Below, piece after piece: positions 1 to 7,269 of a DNA stretch of 63,555 nt (its first letter is position 1; the number at the start of each line of letters is the position of its first letter). Where the stretch lies: the IMG/VR virus record IMGVR_UViG_3300004806_000026, positions 1 through 63,555 of that record; one strand, written 5' to 3'. Source of the DNA: a virus. A model generated the notes under the pieces. That model saw only the letters and a program-made list of their open reading frames with translations, made no database searches and was not told the origin of the DNA. The translations under genes were made by a program, and so were the position numbers.

Positions 1-46
1 TTTATACCAAGCGTTTGAAGCCAAGTTGAAGGAGCGCAACACATGA
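1..46 (+). CDS. 3' end of a truncated unknown gene
   Basis: The frame starting at base 2 is open to a TGA at 44-46 and ends in YQAFEAKLKERNT. The stop overlaps the ATG of the next gene as ATGA, the pattern used through this arm, so it is probably the tail of a real gene cut by the window edge. Too little remains to assign a function. Confidence 0.5.
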   Translation, partial: LYQAFEAKLKERNT

Positions 47-183
47 GACTTAGCATAAAACTTTTTGAAACTCGATATGTATTGAAAATTTTTTTACAAG
101 ACGGTAGAAAGATTAAATGGTTGCCATCAATTTGTTGGGCAAAAATTGGTCGTGCCGTAGCCCTAAAGGAGAAGAACACATGA
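43..183 (+). CDS. Small basic protein, 46 aa
   Basis: A 46-codon ORF starts at an ATG preceded by GGAG (about 8 nt spacing). It overlaps the preceding stop and, by four bases, the next start. The product is basic with a central KIKWLPSICWAKIGR stretch; I do not recognise a domain. Strong ribosome-binding site and translational coupling to both neighbours support it as a genuine phage micro-gene. Confidence 0.5.
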   Translation: MRLSIKLFETRYVLKIFLQDGRKIKWLPSICWAKIGRAVALKEKNT

Positions 184-293
184 ATGAAATATTAGATCTT
201 ATTTTATTAGTAGGTGTATTGAGCATAGGCGCAATATGGATTACTGCGGTGTTTTGTTTTATCGTGATGGTGATAGGAGGGTTTGATGACTGA
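180..293 (+). CDS. Single-span small membrane protein, 37 aa
   Basis: The ATG at 180 follows AAGGAGAAG and overlaps the upstream TGA as ATGA. The product is a short acidic N-terminus (MNEILD), one hydrophobic segment of about 26 residues, and a GGFDD tail, so it should be a single-pass inner-membrane peptide. No family is recognised. Its stop overlaps the start of the next gene. A role in host takeover or membrane modulation would be guesswork. Confidence 0.5.
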   Translation: MNEILDLILLVGVLSIGAIWITAVFCFIVMVIGGFDD

Positions 294-594
294 CGGCGGA
301 AAAGGGTCTAAACAAAGACCAACAGATCATAATAAGTTTGCAAGTAATTTTGATTTAATTTTTAGGAGTAAACCAATGGACGAAGAAACAAGAGAGTTAG
401 ATTTACAACTTGGTGATGCACTAGCAGAACTAAACTTATACAAAGATGCAATTAACGAAGCTAATGTTATATGCCAAGATGTAGATCATGGGCGATACGG
501 CGATGCGCTTGTGCACGTACAAAAATTTTATGCGAAGGTTGAAGCAATACGTCAATACAAAGCTAAGTACATTGACATGGATGGTAGATGCTAA
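286..594 (+). CDS. Small phage protein with GGKGSKQRP N-terminus, 102 aa
   Basis: Start chosen at the ATG 286 behind GGAGGG; an upstream TTG in the same frame is less likely. The first ~25 residues (GGKGSKQRPT...NFDLIF) resemble a short conserved phage ORF I know as a free-standing peptide. Here it is joined to a charged, probably helical segment (residues 30-100). This looks like a fusion of two small phage modules. Function unknown. Confidence 0.7.
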   Translation: MTDGGKGSKQRPTDHNKFASNFDLIFRSKPMDEETRELDLQLGDALAELNLYKDAINEANVICQDVDHGRYGDALVHVQKFYAKVEAIRQYKAKYIDMDGRC

Positions 595-767
595 TGATAG
601 AAAAGATTAACACGTTTGAGAGTAGGCGTGGCGAAGAGCGAGGTAAGATCCGAACAATACATAGAATAATCTATCGGTGTTCGGATTGTGGAAAGATGTT
701 TAGCTCTAAAGAAGAAACGGAGACGCACGACCATAAGGACAAAGAAGATGCCAAGACCCAAAAGTGA
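594..767 (+). CDS. C2H2 zinc-finger-like small protein, 57 aa
   Basis: This ORF starts at an ATG overlapping the TAA of the previous gene by one base (TAATG) and ends inside the next gene. Residues 27-47 read YRCSDCGKMFSSKEETETHDH, giving CxxC, F, then HxH, the layout of a classical C2H2 finger. The rest is highly charged. It could bind DNA, RNA or a protein; sequence alone does not say which. The finger pattern and tight coupling make it more convincing than its length suggests. Confidence 0.6.
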   Translation: MIEKINTFESRRGEERGKIRTIHRIIYRCSDCGKMFSSKEETETHDHKDKEDAKTQK

Positions 768-942
768 CATAACAGATGGTGTATATGTAGGTGTACGAAT
801 GACTAAAGAACAACGAGAAATGTTTCAAGACATAGGAGGTGCAGAATGGTTAAGAAATTACCTAAACAGACAGATAAGGTCAGAGGAGATTCAACTTGGC
901 CTTTCCCCACAAAACTCCTTACTCAAGAACCAAAAAAAGTAA
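748..942 (+). CDS. Ribbon-helix-helix-like small protein, 64 aa
   Basis: Start placed at the ATG giving MPRPKSDITDG. The N-terminus (residues 10-45: GVYVGVRMTKEQREMFQDIGG) has the strand then two-helix look of MetJ/Arc-type (ribbon-helix-helix) proteins, which bind palindromic DNA as dimers. That makes it one of three candidate ligands for the 18-bp palindromes on this genome, but this is inference. It overlaps the zinc-finger gene upstream and a second ORF downstream. Confidence 0.6.
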   Translation: MPRPKSDITDGVYVGVRMTKEQREMFQDIGGAEWLRNYLNRQIRSEEIQLGLSPQNSLLKNQKK

Positions 943-989
943 AACGTAAGAAAGTAGATACAACACAATATGAAGGGGCGTTATTTTGA
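846..989 (+). CDS. Small basic protein overlapping the upstream gene, 47 aa
   Basis: An ATG at 846 lies five bases behind a perfect AGGAGGT Shine-Dalgarno, one of the strongest in the window. Its first 97 bases overlap the preceding gene in another frame. The product is Lys/Pro-rich (MVKKLPKQTDK...VKRKKVDTT) with no recognised domain. It ends at a TGA overlapping the TTG start of the DUF3310 gene, so it sits in a translationally coupled string. Confidence 0.5.
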   Translation: MVKKLPKQTDKVRGDSTWPFPTKLLTQEPKKVKRKKVDTTQYEGALF

Positions 990-1216
990 ATGCGGATGAT
1001 AAACAAGTTGGTGGCAACCACTATAAAGAAATGCCAGTGCAACCTTGGACAGTAATGGAAGCAGTGCTTACCCCCGAAGAATTTAGAGGGTTTTTGAAAG
1101 GCAACATCATCAAGTACTCTATGCGTGCAGGGCGCAAAGGTGCAACAGACGAAGATATAAACAAAGCATTTCACTACATTGAGAAACTTAATGAACTTAA
1201 TAACACTAGACTTTGA
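986..1216 (+). CDS. DUF3310-type phage protein, 76 aa
   Basis: The sequence DKQVGGNHYKEMPVQPW followed by NIIKYSMRAGRKGA and a C-terminal helix ending in KAFHYIEKL matches the DUF3310 (nucleotide kinase-like) family, common in tailed phages near replication genes. Its biochemical role is not established. The only start leaving the conserved VGGNHY motif intact is TTG at 986. Its 3' end overlaps the DNA polymerase start by 26 bases. Confidence 0.85.
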   Translation: MNADDKQVGGNHYKEMPVQPWTVMEAVLTPEEFRGFLKGNIIKYSMRAGRKGATDEDINKAFHYIEKLNELNNTRL

Positions 1217-3023
1217 AACATATTATGAGAAGGCTACGTTTAGCTTAACCAAGCTGACGACCGAGGAGTATGTGCGTGACTCACGTTTTGAAGTAATTGG
1301 CGTAGCAGTCAAAGTAAACAACGAAGAAACTGAATGGGCATCTGGCCCGCGTGAGGAAATACAACAATGGTTAACATCTTTTCCATGGGATGATTCAATC
1401 TTACTGGCCCATAACACAGCGTTTGATGGTTTTATACTAAGTGAGCGTTTTGGTATTGTGCCTAAAGTCTATGCTGATACGTTATCTATGGGTAGGGCAT
1501 TGCATGGCGTTGAAGTAGGTGGCAGTCTAGGTGCGATGGCTGAACGCTATAAACTACAAGCCAAGGGTACAGAGGTTAATGAAGCCAACGGCAAGTACAG
1601 GCAAGACTTTACACCTGAACAACTTAGTAGGTACGGCGACTACTGTATCAATGACGTTGAGATTACCCATGCGCTATTTAGTCGTATGATGCACAACGGC
1701 TTTCCAAAGAAAGAACTTAAACTTATTGATCTTACTCTACGGATGTTTATTACGCCGAAATTAGAGTTAGACTTGACTCTACTTGAACAGCACTACGATG
1801 AGGTGAGAGACAAGAAGGCTAAGTTGTTACTGGATGCTGACATAACAGACTCGACACAACTTGCGTCTAATCAACAGTTTGCGGATTTACTTAGACTCTA
1901 CGGCGTTAGTCCTCCGACTAAGATAAGCGTAACCACAGGTAAAGAAACTTTAGCATTAGCTAAGAACGATGAGGCGTTTAAAGCTTTAGCGGAGCATCCC
2001 GATATACGAGTGCAGACTTTAGTTGCGGCGAGGCTAGGTACAAAGAGTACACTAGAAGAAACTAGGACAGAACGCTTTATTGGAATTGCCAAGCGTGGTT
2101 TGATGCCAGTGCCCCTGAAATATTATGCGGCGCATACTGGACGTTGGGGTGGCGGTGACAACTTAAACCTACAAAACTTACCAAGCCGAGGCGAGAACGC
2201 AGGGAAGTTAAAGAAGGCTATAAAAGCACCCGAGGGCTATGTCATCATAGACTCTGACTCCTCACAAATTGAGGCGAGAACACTTGCGTGGCTTGCCGGA
2301 CAGAACGATTTAGTTGAAGCATTTAGAAAGGGCGAAGATGTATACAAACTTATGGCATCGGCAATCTACGGTAAGAAAGCTGAAGAGATTACAAAAGAGG
2401 AGCGGTTCGTGGGTAAGACGACTATCCTTGGAGCGGGCTACGGCATGGGGTCGGAGAAATTTAAGAACCAGCTTAAAACTTTTGGTGTTGAAGTTGAGGC
2501 TGAAGAAGCAAAGCGAATTGTGCATACGTACAGAAGTACTTACCCACAAATTGTTTCTATATGGAAACAAGCTCAAGTCGCCTTACAAGCGTTAGCTAAT
2601 GGCTCTGTAATACGTTTAGGTAAAGAAGGCGTACTACAACTTGTACCGCTTGAAAAAGCTATACGACTACCAAGCGGACTCTTGATGCGCTATGACGACT
2701 TAAGAGCAACTAGGGATGAAAAAGGTGTTCAATATATGTACAAGACTCGTCGTGGATGGAATAAAATCTATGGCGGTAAAGTAATTGAGAATGTCTGCCA
2801 AGCTATTGCACGGTGTATCATTGGCGAACAAATGATTCGTATCGCTAAGAAGTATGATGTTGTGCTAACAGTCCATGATGCGATTGCTTGTCTTGCGAAA
2901 GTTGAAGAAGCTGAAGAAGCTAGGAATTATGTCGAGGAGTGTATGCGTTGGACACCCGACTGGGCTGAAGGCTTACCAGTAAATTGTGAATCCGGTTTCG
3001 GAGAATCTTATGGAGATTGTTAA
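1191..3023 (+). CDS. Family A DNA polymerase with 3'-5' exonuclease domain, 610 aa
   Basis: Replicative polymerase of the Pol I/T7 type. The N-terminus carries exonuclease motif I (LDFETYY, residues 4-10) and further acidic motifs. The C-terminal half has polymerase motif A (DSDSSQIEAR), the O-helix region (RFVGKTTILGAGYGMG) and motif C (LTVHDAI), where the usual glutamate after HD is alanine. There is no 5'-3' exonuclease domain, as in T7. Start set at the ATG 1191 rather than the in-frame TTG 12 bases earlier. Its TAA overlaps the ATG of the nuclease gene, linking them in one replication operon. Confidence 0.95.
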   Translation: MNLITLDFETYYEKATFSLTKLTTEEYVRDSRFEVIGVAVKVNNEETEWASGPREEIQQWLTSFPWDDSILLAHNTAFDGFILSERFGIVPKVYADTLSMGRALHGVEVGGSLGAMAERYKLQAKGTEVNEANGKYRQDFTPEQLSRYGDYCINDVEITHALFSRMMHNGFPKKELKLIDLTLRMFITPKLELDLTLLEQHYDEVRDKKAKLLLDADITDSTQLASNQQFADLLRLYGVSPPTKISVTTGKETLALAKNDEAFKALAEHPDIRVQTLVAARLGTKSTLEETRTERFIGIAKRGLMPVPLKYYAAHTGRWGGGDNLNLQNLPSRGENAGKLKKAIKAPEGYVIIDSDSSQIEARTLAWLAGQNDLVEAFRKGEDVYKLMASAIYGKKAEEITKEERFVGKTTILGAGYGMGSEKFKNQLKTFGVEVEAEEAKRIVHTYRSTYPQIVSIWKQAQVALQALANGSVIRLGKEGVLQLVPLEKAIRLPSGLLMRYDDLRATRDEKGVQYMYKTRRGWNKIYGGKVIENVCQAIARCIIGEQMIRIAKKYDVVLTVHDAIACLAKVEEAEEARNYVEECMRWTPDWAEGLPVNCESGFGESYGDC

Positions 3024-3682
3024 TGATTACATGGTCGTACTCTAGCATCAAACTATTTGGGCAGTGCCCAAAGAAATATTATCACCTAAAGGTATTAAAG
3101 GATGTTGTTGAACCCCCTACACAGGCTACGGATTATGGACAGCAATTCCATGAAGCGGCTGAGTTCTATATCAAAAATGGTACTCCATTACCGGAACCAT
3201 TCAAATTCGCAAAGAATGCCTTGGATGGACTCAAATCCATGCCGGGTGAGAAGTTGTGCGAATTCGAGATGGCATTGACCGAAGGGCTAGAACCGTGCGA
3301 TTTTAACGATCCCAAACGGTGGTGGCGTGGGATAGCTGATTTGGTTATCCTAAATGGCGAAGAAGCGAGGATTTTAGACTACAAAACAGGTCGATCTGCT
3401 AAGTATGCGGACACAGGTCAGTTAGAATTGATGGCACTAGCCGTGTTTAAGCACTTCCCCCAAATCAAAAGGGTTAGGGCTGGGTTGTTGTTTGTGATTG
3501 CTAACGCTTTCATAAAAGATAGCTACGACTCTAGCAATCAGGACAAGATGTGGCTCAAGTGGATGAAGGAGATTAGCCGTCTCAAATTTGCCCATGAGAG
3601 TAATGTATGGAATCCTAGACCGAGTGGCTTGTGCAAGAAACATTGTCTTGTGTTAGATTGTTCACATAATGGAAGGAACTGA
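3023..3682 (+). CDS. Cas4/PD-(D/E)XK-type nuclease, 219 aa
   Basis: Resembles the PD-(D/E)XK superfamily in its Cas4/RecB-like form: an early cysteine (QCPKKYY, Cys15), a histidine near residue 44, then GIADLVI (Asp106) and ILDYKTG (Asp119, Lys121), the metal and catalytic residues. A C-terminal cysteine cluster (LCKKHCLVLDC) together with Cys15 could hold an Fe-S cluster as in Cas4. There is no CRISPR locus, so it is most likely a phage recombination or end-processing exonuclease. The ATG overlaps the polymerase stop by one base. Confidence 0.85.
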   Translation: MITWSYSSIKLFGQCPKKYYHLKVLKDVVEPPTQATDYGQQFHEAAEFYIKNGTPLPEPFKFAKNALDGLKSMPGEKLCEFEMALTEGLEPCDFNDPKRWWRGIADLVILNGEEARILDYKTGRSAKYADTGQLELMALAVFKHFPQIKRVRAGLLFVIANAFIKDSYDSSNQDKMWLKWMKEISRLKFAHESNVWNPRPSGLCKKHCLVLDCSHNGRN

Positions 3683-3683
3683 T

Positions 3684-4025
3684 ATGCCATACGTTAATAC
3701 ACCACGCCCTTATAAGAAGGAATACCAAGAGCAAAAAGCAAGAGGTGAAGAAGAAAGACGCATGGAGCGTCAACGTGCAAGACGTGCGATAGATAAAAAG
3801 TACCCCGACAAAAATAAGAATGGCGAGGCAGACATCAGAGAAGGTAAAGATGTAGCTCACGTCAAAGCCTTAGACAAAGGCGGTTCTAATAAGAACGGTG
3901 TATTCATCGAATCCGCAAGTGGTAACAGATCATTTAAGCGAGATTCAAAAAGTAACTTAGTTTCAGAGACCACAAAAAAAGAAAAAGGCGAAAAGAAACT
4001 AAGCAAAGTAATCAAGCTCAAATAA
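3684..4025 (+). CDS. Small HNH-like nuclease, 113 aa
   Basis: Start at ATG 3684 behind GGAAGG, two bases after the previous stop. The N-terminal half is extremely rich in Lys, Arg and Glu. The C-terminal half contains DVAHVKALDKGGSNKNG followed by SASGNRSF, matching the beta-beta-alpha metal HNH layout (DxxH, N, N). Phages of this kind often carry such a short HNH protein beside the polymerase. Substrate unknown; a role in replication intermediates or packaging is plausible. Confidence 0.65.
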   Translation: MPYVNTPRPYKKEYQEQKARGEEERRMERQRARRAIDKKYPDKNKNGEADIREGKDVAHVKALDKGGSNKNGVFIESASGNRSFKRDSKSNLVSETTKKEKGEKKLSKVIKLK

Positions 4026-4048
4026 GAAAAGAGCAACAGGAGAAATAA

Positions 4049-5599
4049 TTGCAAGTTATAGACAATAAGCTATTGCTTTTGAATTTAAAGAACCCGGGTA
4101 AAGTAACGACAGTAATTCCAAAGAGTAAAGTAATTCGTACACACGACACACATTCAGAGGTTGCCGTTAACTGGGGCTTAGATGAAGCACAGGTTTTAAA
4201 GAACCTACAAATAAAAAACATCCCATCACCTATCATGGGGCAGTACAACTGGCCTGGGTTGTATAAACCGTTTGATCACCAAAAAACAACGGCATCATTC
4301 CTTACCCTAAATCCAAGAGCATTTTGTTTGAACGAACAAGGCACAGGCAAAACCGGATCGGTTATATGGGCTGCCGACTACTTGATGAAGGTAGGACGTA
4401 TTAAGAGAGTATTGGTTATCTGCCCTTTGTCTATCATGGACTCGGCATGGAGGGCTGACTTATTTAAGTTTGCTATGCACAGGACGGTTGACATTGCTTA
4501 CGGTAACCGAGCCAAGAGAAAAGAAATTATCAATGGCGGTTCTGAATTTGTCATCATTAACTATGACGGTGTTGAGATCGTTGCAGAAGATATTATTAAC
4601 GGAGGCTTTGACCTAATCGTGATTGATGAGGCTAATGCCTATAAGAACGCCATGACGACTCGGTGGAAAACACTTAATCGACTTTTGAAACCAGACACTT
4701 GGCTTTGGATGATGACTGGAACACCTGCCGCCCAAAGTCCGGTCGATGCGTATGGTTTGGCTAAACTTGTTAACCCAAAGAATGTTCCCAAATTCTATAC
4801 CGCTTTTAAAGACATGGTAATGCACAAGGTAACGCAGTTTAAATGGGTTCCAAAAGCTAACGCCGACAAGGTTGTGTTTGAGGCGTTGCAACCGGCTATC
4901 CGGTTTACCAAGGCAGAATGTTTAGATTTACCTGAGATGACTTACGTCACAAGGGAGATTGAACTTAGCACGCAACAAAAGAAATACTACGAAATGCTCC
5001 GTAAACAACTTGTGGTGCAAGCATCAGGCGAACAAATTACGGCGGTCAACGCCGCTGTTGGGTTAAGTAAACTCCTGCAAATATCTTGTGGCGCAGTCTA
5101 TTCCGATACAGGAGAAACCCTAACCTTTGATATCAAGAATCGGTATAAAGTACTGCAAGAGGTAATCGACGAGACCAAGCAAAAGGTTCTTATCTTTGTG
5201 CCGTTTAAGAATACGATCAAGGTACTATCCGAAAAGCTCCATGCGGACGGTTATACCACGGACATCATTAGTGGTGACGTATCAGCAGGTAAACGAGCAG
5301 AGATATTCCATAGTTTTCAGACTACCCCTAACCCAAGAATCCTAATCATCCAACCTCAAGCGGCGGCTCATGGTGTAACCCTAACTGCGGCTGATACCGT
5401 TGTGTGGTGGGGGCCAACTCCGTCCCTTGAGATATATGCACAGGCTAACGCTCGGGTGCATAGAGCCGGACAACGCCATCCGGTTACGATTGTGAGGCTT
5501 CAAGGGTCTAATGCTGAAAGACATCTTTACAAACTATTAGATAATAGAATAGACGAAAACACAAAATTAGTTGAACTTTACAAAAATCTACTTGAATAA
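4049..5599 (+). CDS. SNF2/DEAD-type superfamily 2 helicase, 516 aa
   Basis: ATP-dependent DNA translocase or helicase. Motif I is NEQGTGKT, motif II is VIDEAN, motif III is MMTGTPA, and the C-terminal RecA-like lobe ends in motif VI QANARVHRAGQ, the SNF2 signature. It likely remodels or unwinds DNA during phage replication. Translation probably starts at TTG 4049, which sits at the normal distance behind ACAGGAGAA, the same leader used by many genes here; no in-frame ATG lies nearby. Confidence 0.92.
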   Translation: MQVIDNKLLLLNLKNPGKVTTVIPKSKVIRTHDTHSEVAVNWGLDEAQVLKNLQIKNIPSPIMGQYNWPGLYKPFDHQKTTASFLTLNPRAFCLNEQGTGKTGSVIWAADYLMKVGRIKRVLVICPLSIMDSAWRADLFKFAMHRTVDIAYGNRAKRKEIINGGSEFVIINYDGVEIVAEDIINGGFDLIVIDEANAYKNAMTTRWKTLNRLLKPDTWLWMMTGTPAAQSPVDAYGLAKLVNPKNVPKFYTAFKDMVMHKVTQFKWVPKANADKVVFEALQPAIRFTKAECLDLPEMTYVTREIELSTQQKKYYEMLRKQLVVQASGEQITAVNAAVGLSKLLQISCGAVYSDTGETLTFDIKNRYKVLQEVIDETKQKVLIFVPFKNTIKVLSEKLHADGYTTDIISGDVSAGKRAEIFHSFQTTPNPRILIIQPQAAAHGVTLTAADTVVWWGPTPSLEIYAQANARVHRAGQRHPVTIVRLQGSNAERHLYKLLDNRIDENTKLVELYKNLLE

Positions 5600-5619
5600 T
5601 GTAAAATTTGCTATATAAT
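5592..5619 (+). promoter_or_regulatory. Sigma70-type promoter
   Basis: TTGAAT (5592-5597) and a perfect TATAAT (5614-5619) are separated by 16 bp. The next gene starts about 60 bp downstream. It would give a separate transcript for the HTH/SSB-like/primase genes. Confidence 0.65.
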
Positions 5620-5678
5620 ACTAGTACGGTAGTGAGAACAAAACAAGACCATTACCTTTTTTTCAACAGGAGAACATA

Positions 5679-6074
5679 ATGACAGAAAGCGTTTCATTGG
5701 AGAAGCTGACTCAAGTTTATATTAAGATGCGAGATAAGAAAGCTGAACTTGCAAAAGAACTTGAGGAACAAATAGGTAGCATTGATGAGAAGATGAAGAC
5801 CGTTAAGACGGCTATCTTAGATCAAATGAAAGACCTAGGCGTTGAGAGTATACGAACAGATTCCGGCACGGTGTACAGGACTACCAAGACTTTATACACC
5901 ACATCGGATTGGGAATCTATGCACAAGTTTGTTCTTGAGCATGGTGTACCTGAACTATTGGAGAAACGTTTGCAACAAACCAATACTAAGGTATTTTTAG
6001 AAGAGCATCCGGACTTACTACCGCCCGGACTTAATGCTACAACAGAGTATTCCGTAACCATAAGGAGAAAATAA
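5679..6074 (+). CDS. Coiled-coil phage protein in replication operon, 131 aa
   Basis: First gene after the 5,592 promoter, with a CAACAGGAGAA leader. Residues 10-50 form a charged heptad-like helix (KKAELAKELEEQIGSIDEKMK). The C-terminal half includes SIRTDSGTVYRTTKTLY and a PELLEKRLQQTNTKVFLEEHP segment. I know similar uncharacterised proteins from phage replication modules. The shape is loosely like Gam or other DNA-end-binding coils, but I cannot claim that relationship. The stop overlaps the next start (TAATG). Confidence 0.7.
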   Translation: MTESVSLEKLTQVYIKMRDKKAELAKELEEQIGSIDEKMKTVKTAILDQMKDLGVESIRTDSGTVYRTTKTLYTTSDWESMHKFVLEHGVPELLEKRLQQTNTKVFLEEHPDLLPPGLNATTEYSVTIRRK

Positions 6075-6337
6075 TGGACGAAAAATTTGTCCCGATAGAA
6101 GATATTGCGGAGCATTTCGCTGTATCTGTATCGACCGTCCGTGCATGGATTCGGCAAGACTTAATTCCGGCTTTGAAGATTGGCGGTGTATACCGTTTTA
6201 AGATTTCAGATGTGGAGAGGACTTTGCGTGAACTCAATGGCGGTGATTTGCCAGTAGAAGAAAAGGATGGGAGCATTAGAGTGAAGGTTGATCCTCACCA
6301 ACTTGCCCTAGATTTTAGCCCCGAAGATGATGTTTAA
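6074..6337 (+). CDS. MerR/excisionase-type HTH protein, 87 aa
   Basis: Residues 7-50 (IEDIAEHFAVSVSTVRAWIR, then LIPALKIGGVYRFKISDVE) form a helix-turn-helix with a wing typical of excisionase/MerR-like DNA-binding proteins. The C-terminal third is acidic. No integrase is present, so an excision role is unlikely; a transcription regulator or replication-initiation accessory fits better. It precedes the SSB-like and primase genes and is a candidate ligand for the 18-bp palindromes or the heptamer array. Confidence 0.8.
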   Translation: MDEKFVPIEDIAEHFAVSVSTVRAWIRQDLIPALKIGGVYRFKISDVERTLRELNGGDLPVEEKDGSIRVKVDPHQLALDFSPEDDV

Positions 6338-6349
6338 CAGGAGAAAACA

Positions 6350-7228
6350 ATGAGCGAACTATCAATATTTAAAGGTGGACTGCCAGCCTATTTAAAAAAT
6401 GCAGTTGACGATACCACTAATGCGTTAGCCGGTGGTGAACTTGGAGCACGTCGTATCTCTATCAAGGGTGGTGTATTCCGTGAGTTTATCGGTGGTAAAG
6501 AGTACCGTGTGTCTGAAGAACGTGCCATGAATGTGGTCGTCATCAAAGCCGCACCGAAAGTTTCTCGTAAGTTTTATGCAGGATCTTATGTGGAAGGTGA
6601 AGTTGTTGCGCCCGCTTGCTGGTCAACCGATGGTATGCGCCCCGATGAAGGTGTGAAAGAAAAGCAGGCTTCTACCTGCATGAGCTGTCCACAAAACATT
6701 AAGGGTTCAGGACAAGGCGATAGCCGTGCTTGCCGTTACGAGCAACGCCTTGCCGTTATTATTGATGGTGAGATTGACAAAGAAGAAGTTTATCAGTTGG
6801 TATTACCGCCTACTTCTGTGTTTGGTGATGGTGAGAAAAAGAAACTCCCACTACAAGCATACGCACGTCACTTAAAAAGCAATGGCTTGCCCATTACCGG
6901 TGTAGTTACTGAGATGCGTTTTGATACTGCAAGTCCTACACCTAAGTTAGTGTTTAGTCCTATCCGTGGTGTGACCGAGGAGGAGTACGAAGTTATTCAA
7001 CGCCTAGGCAATTCCCAAGAAGCAACCTCTGCTATTACTATGACAGTAGCGCAGACCGATGGTGTGAAGAACAAACCCAAAGTATTTACATCTCTTGACA
7101 AGCCTAAAGCTGTTGAAAAAGTAGAAGCCGAAGAAGTAGAAGAACCTAAGAAAGCAGTAACGAAAAAAGCTACTGCAACTGCTGAACCAAACCTAGCCGA
7201 TTTAGTTGGTGAGTGGGACGACGTTTAA
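6350..7228 (+). CDS. Putative ssDNA-binding protein with zinc site and acidic tail, 292 aa
   Basis: Sits between the HTH protein and the primase. It has four cysteines placed like a zinc site (Cys90, Cys110, Cys113, Cys128) within a beta-rich core. A low-complexity Lys/Glu/Ala linker (about 240-280) follows, then a tail ending GEWDDV. A disordered linker plus acidic aromatic tail is the hallmark of SSB proteins that recruit replication partners, and T7 gp2.5 and T4 gp32 share the plan. The assignment rests on architecture and position, not on a recognised OB-fold motif. Confidence 0.55.
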   Translation: MSELSIFKGGLPAYLKNAVDDTTNALAGGELGARRISIKGGVFREFIGGKEYRVSEERAMNVVVIKAAPKVSRKFYAGSYVEGEVVAPACWSTDGMRPDEGVKEKQASTCMSCPQNIKGSGQGDSRACRYEQRLAVIIDGEIDKEEVYQLVLPPTSVFGDGEKKKLPLQAYARHLKSNGLPITGVVTEMRFDTASPTPKLVFSPIRGVTEEEYEVIQRLGNSQEATSAITMTVAQTDGVKNKPKVFTSLDKPKAVEKVEAEEVEEPKKAVTKKATATAEPNLADLVGEWDDV

Positions 7229-7236
7229 GTTAGTTC

Positions 7237-7254
7237 AGGGGGGTAACTCCCCCT
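7237..7254 (+). other. GC-rich hairpin between SSB-like and primase genes
   Basis: AGGGGG and CCCCCT arms pair around a six-base loop. No clear U-run follows immediately, so it is more likely an mRNA-stability or partial attenuation element than a full terminator. Confidence 0.4.
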
Positions 7255-7269
7255 ATTCTTAGGGTTTTT

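Noticed and set aside
5592-5678. T7-type phage promoter
   Set aside because: No phage RNA polymerase gene is present and the site fits sigma70 boxes.
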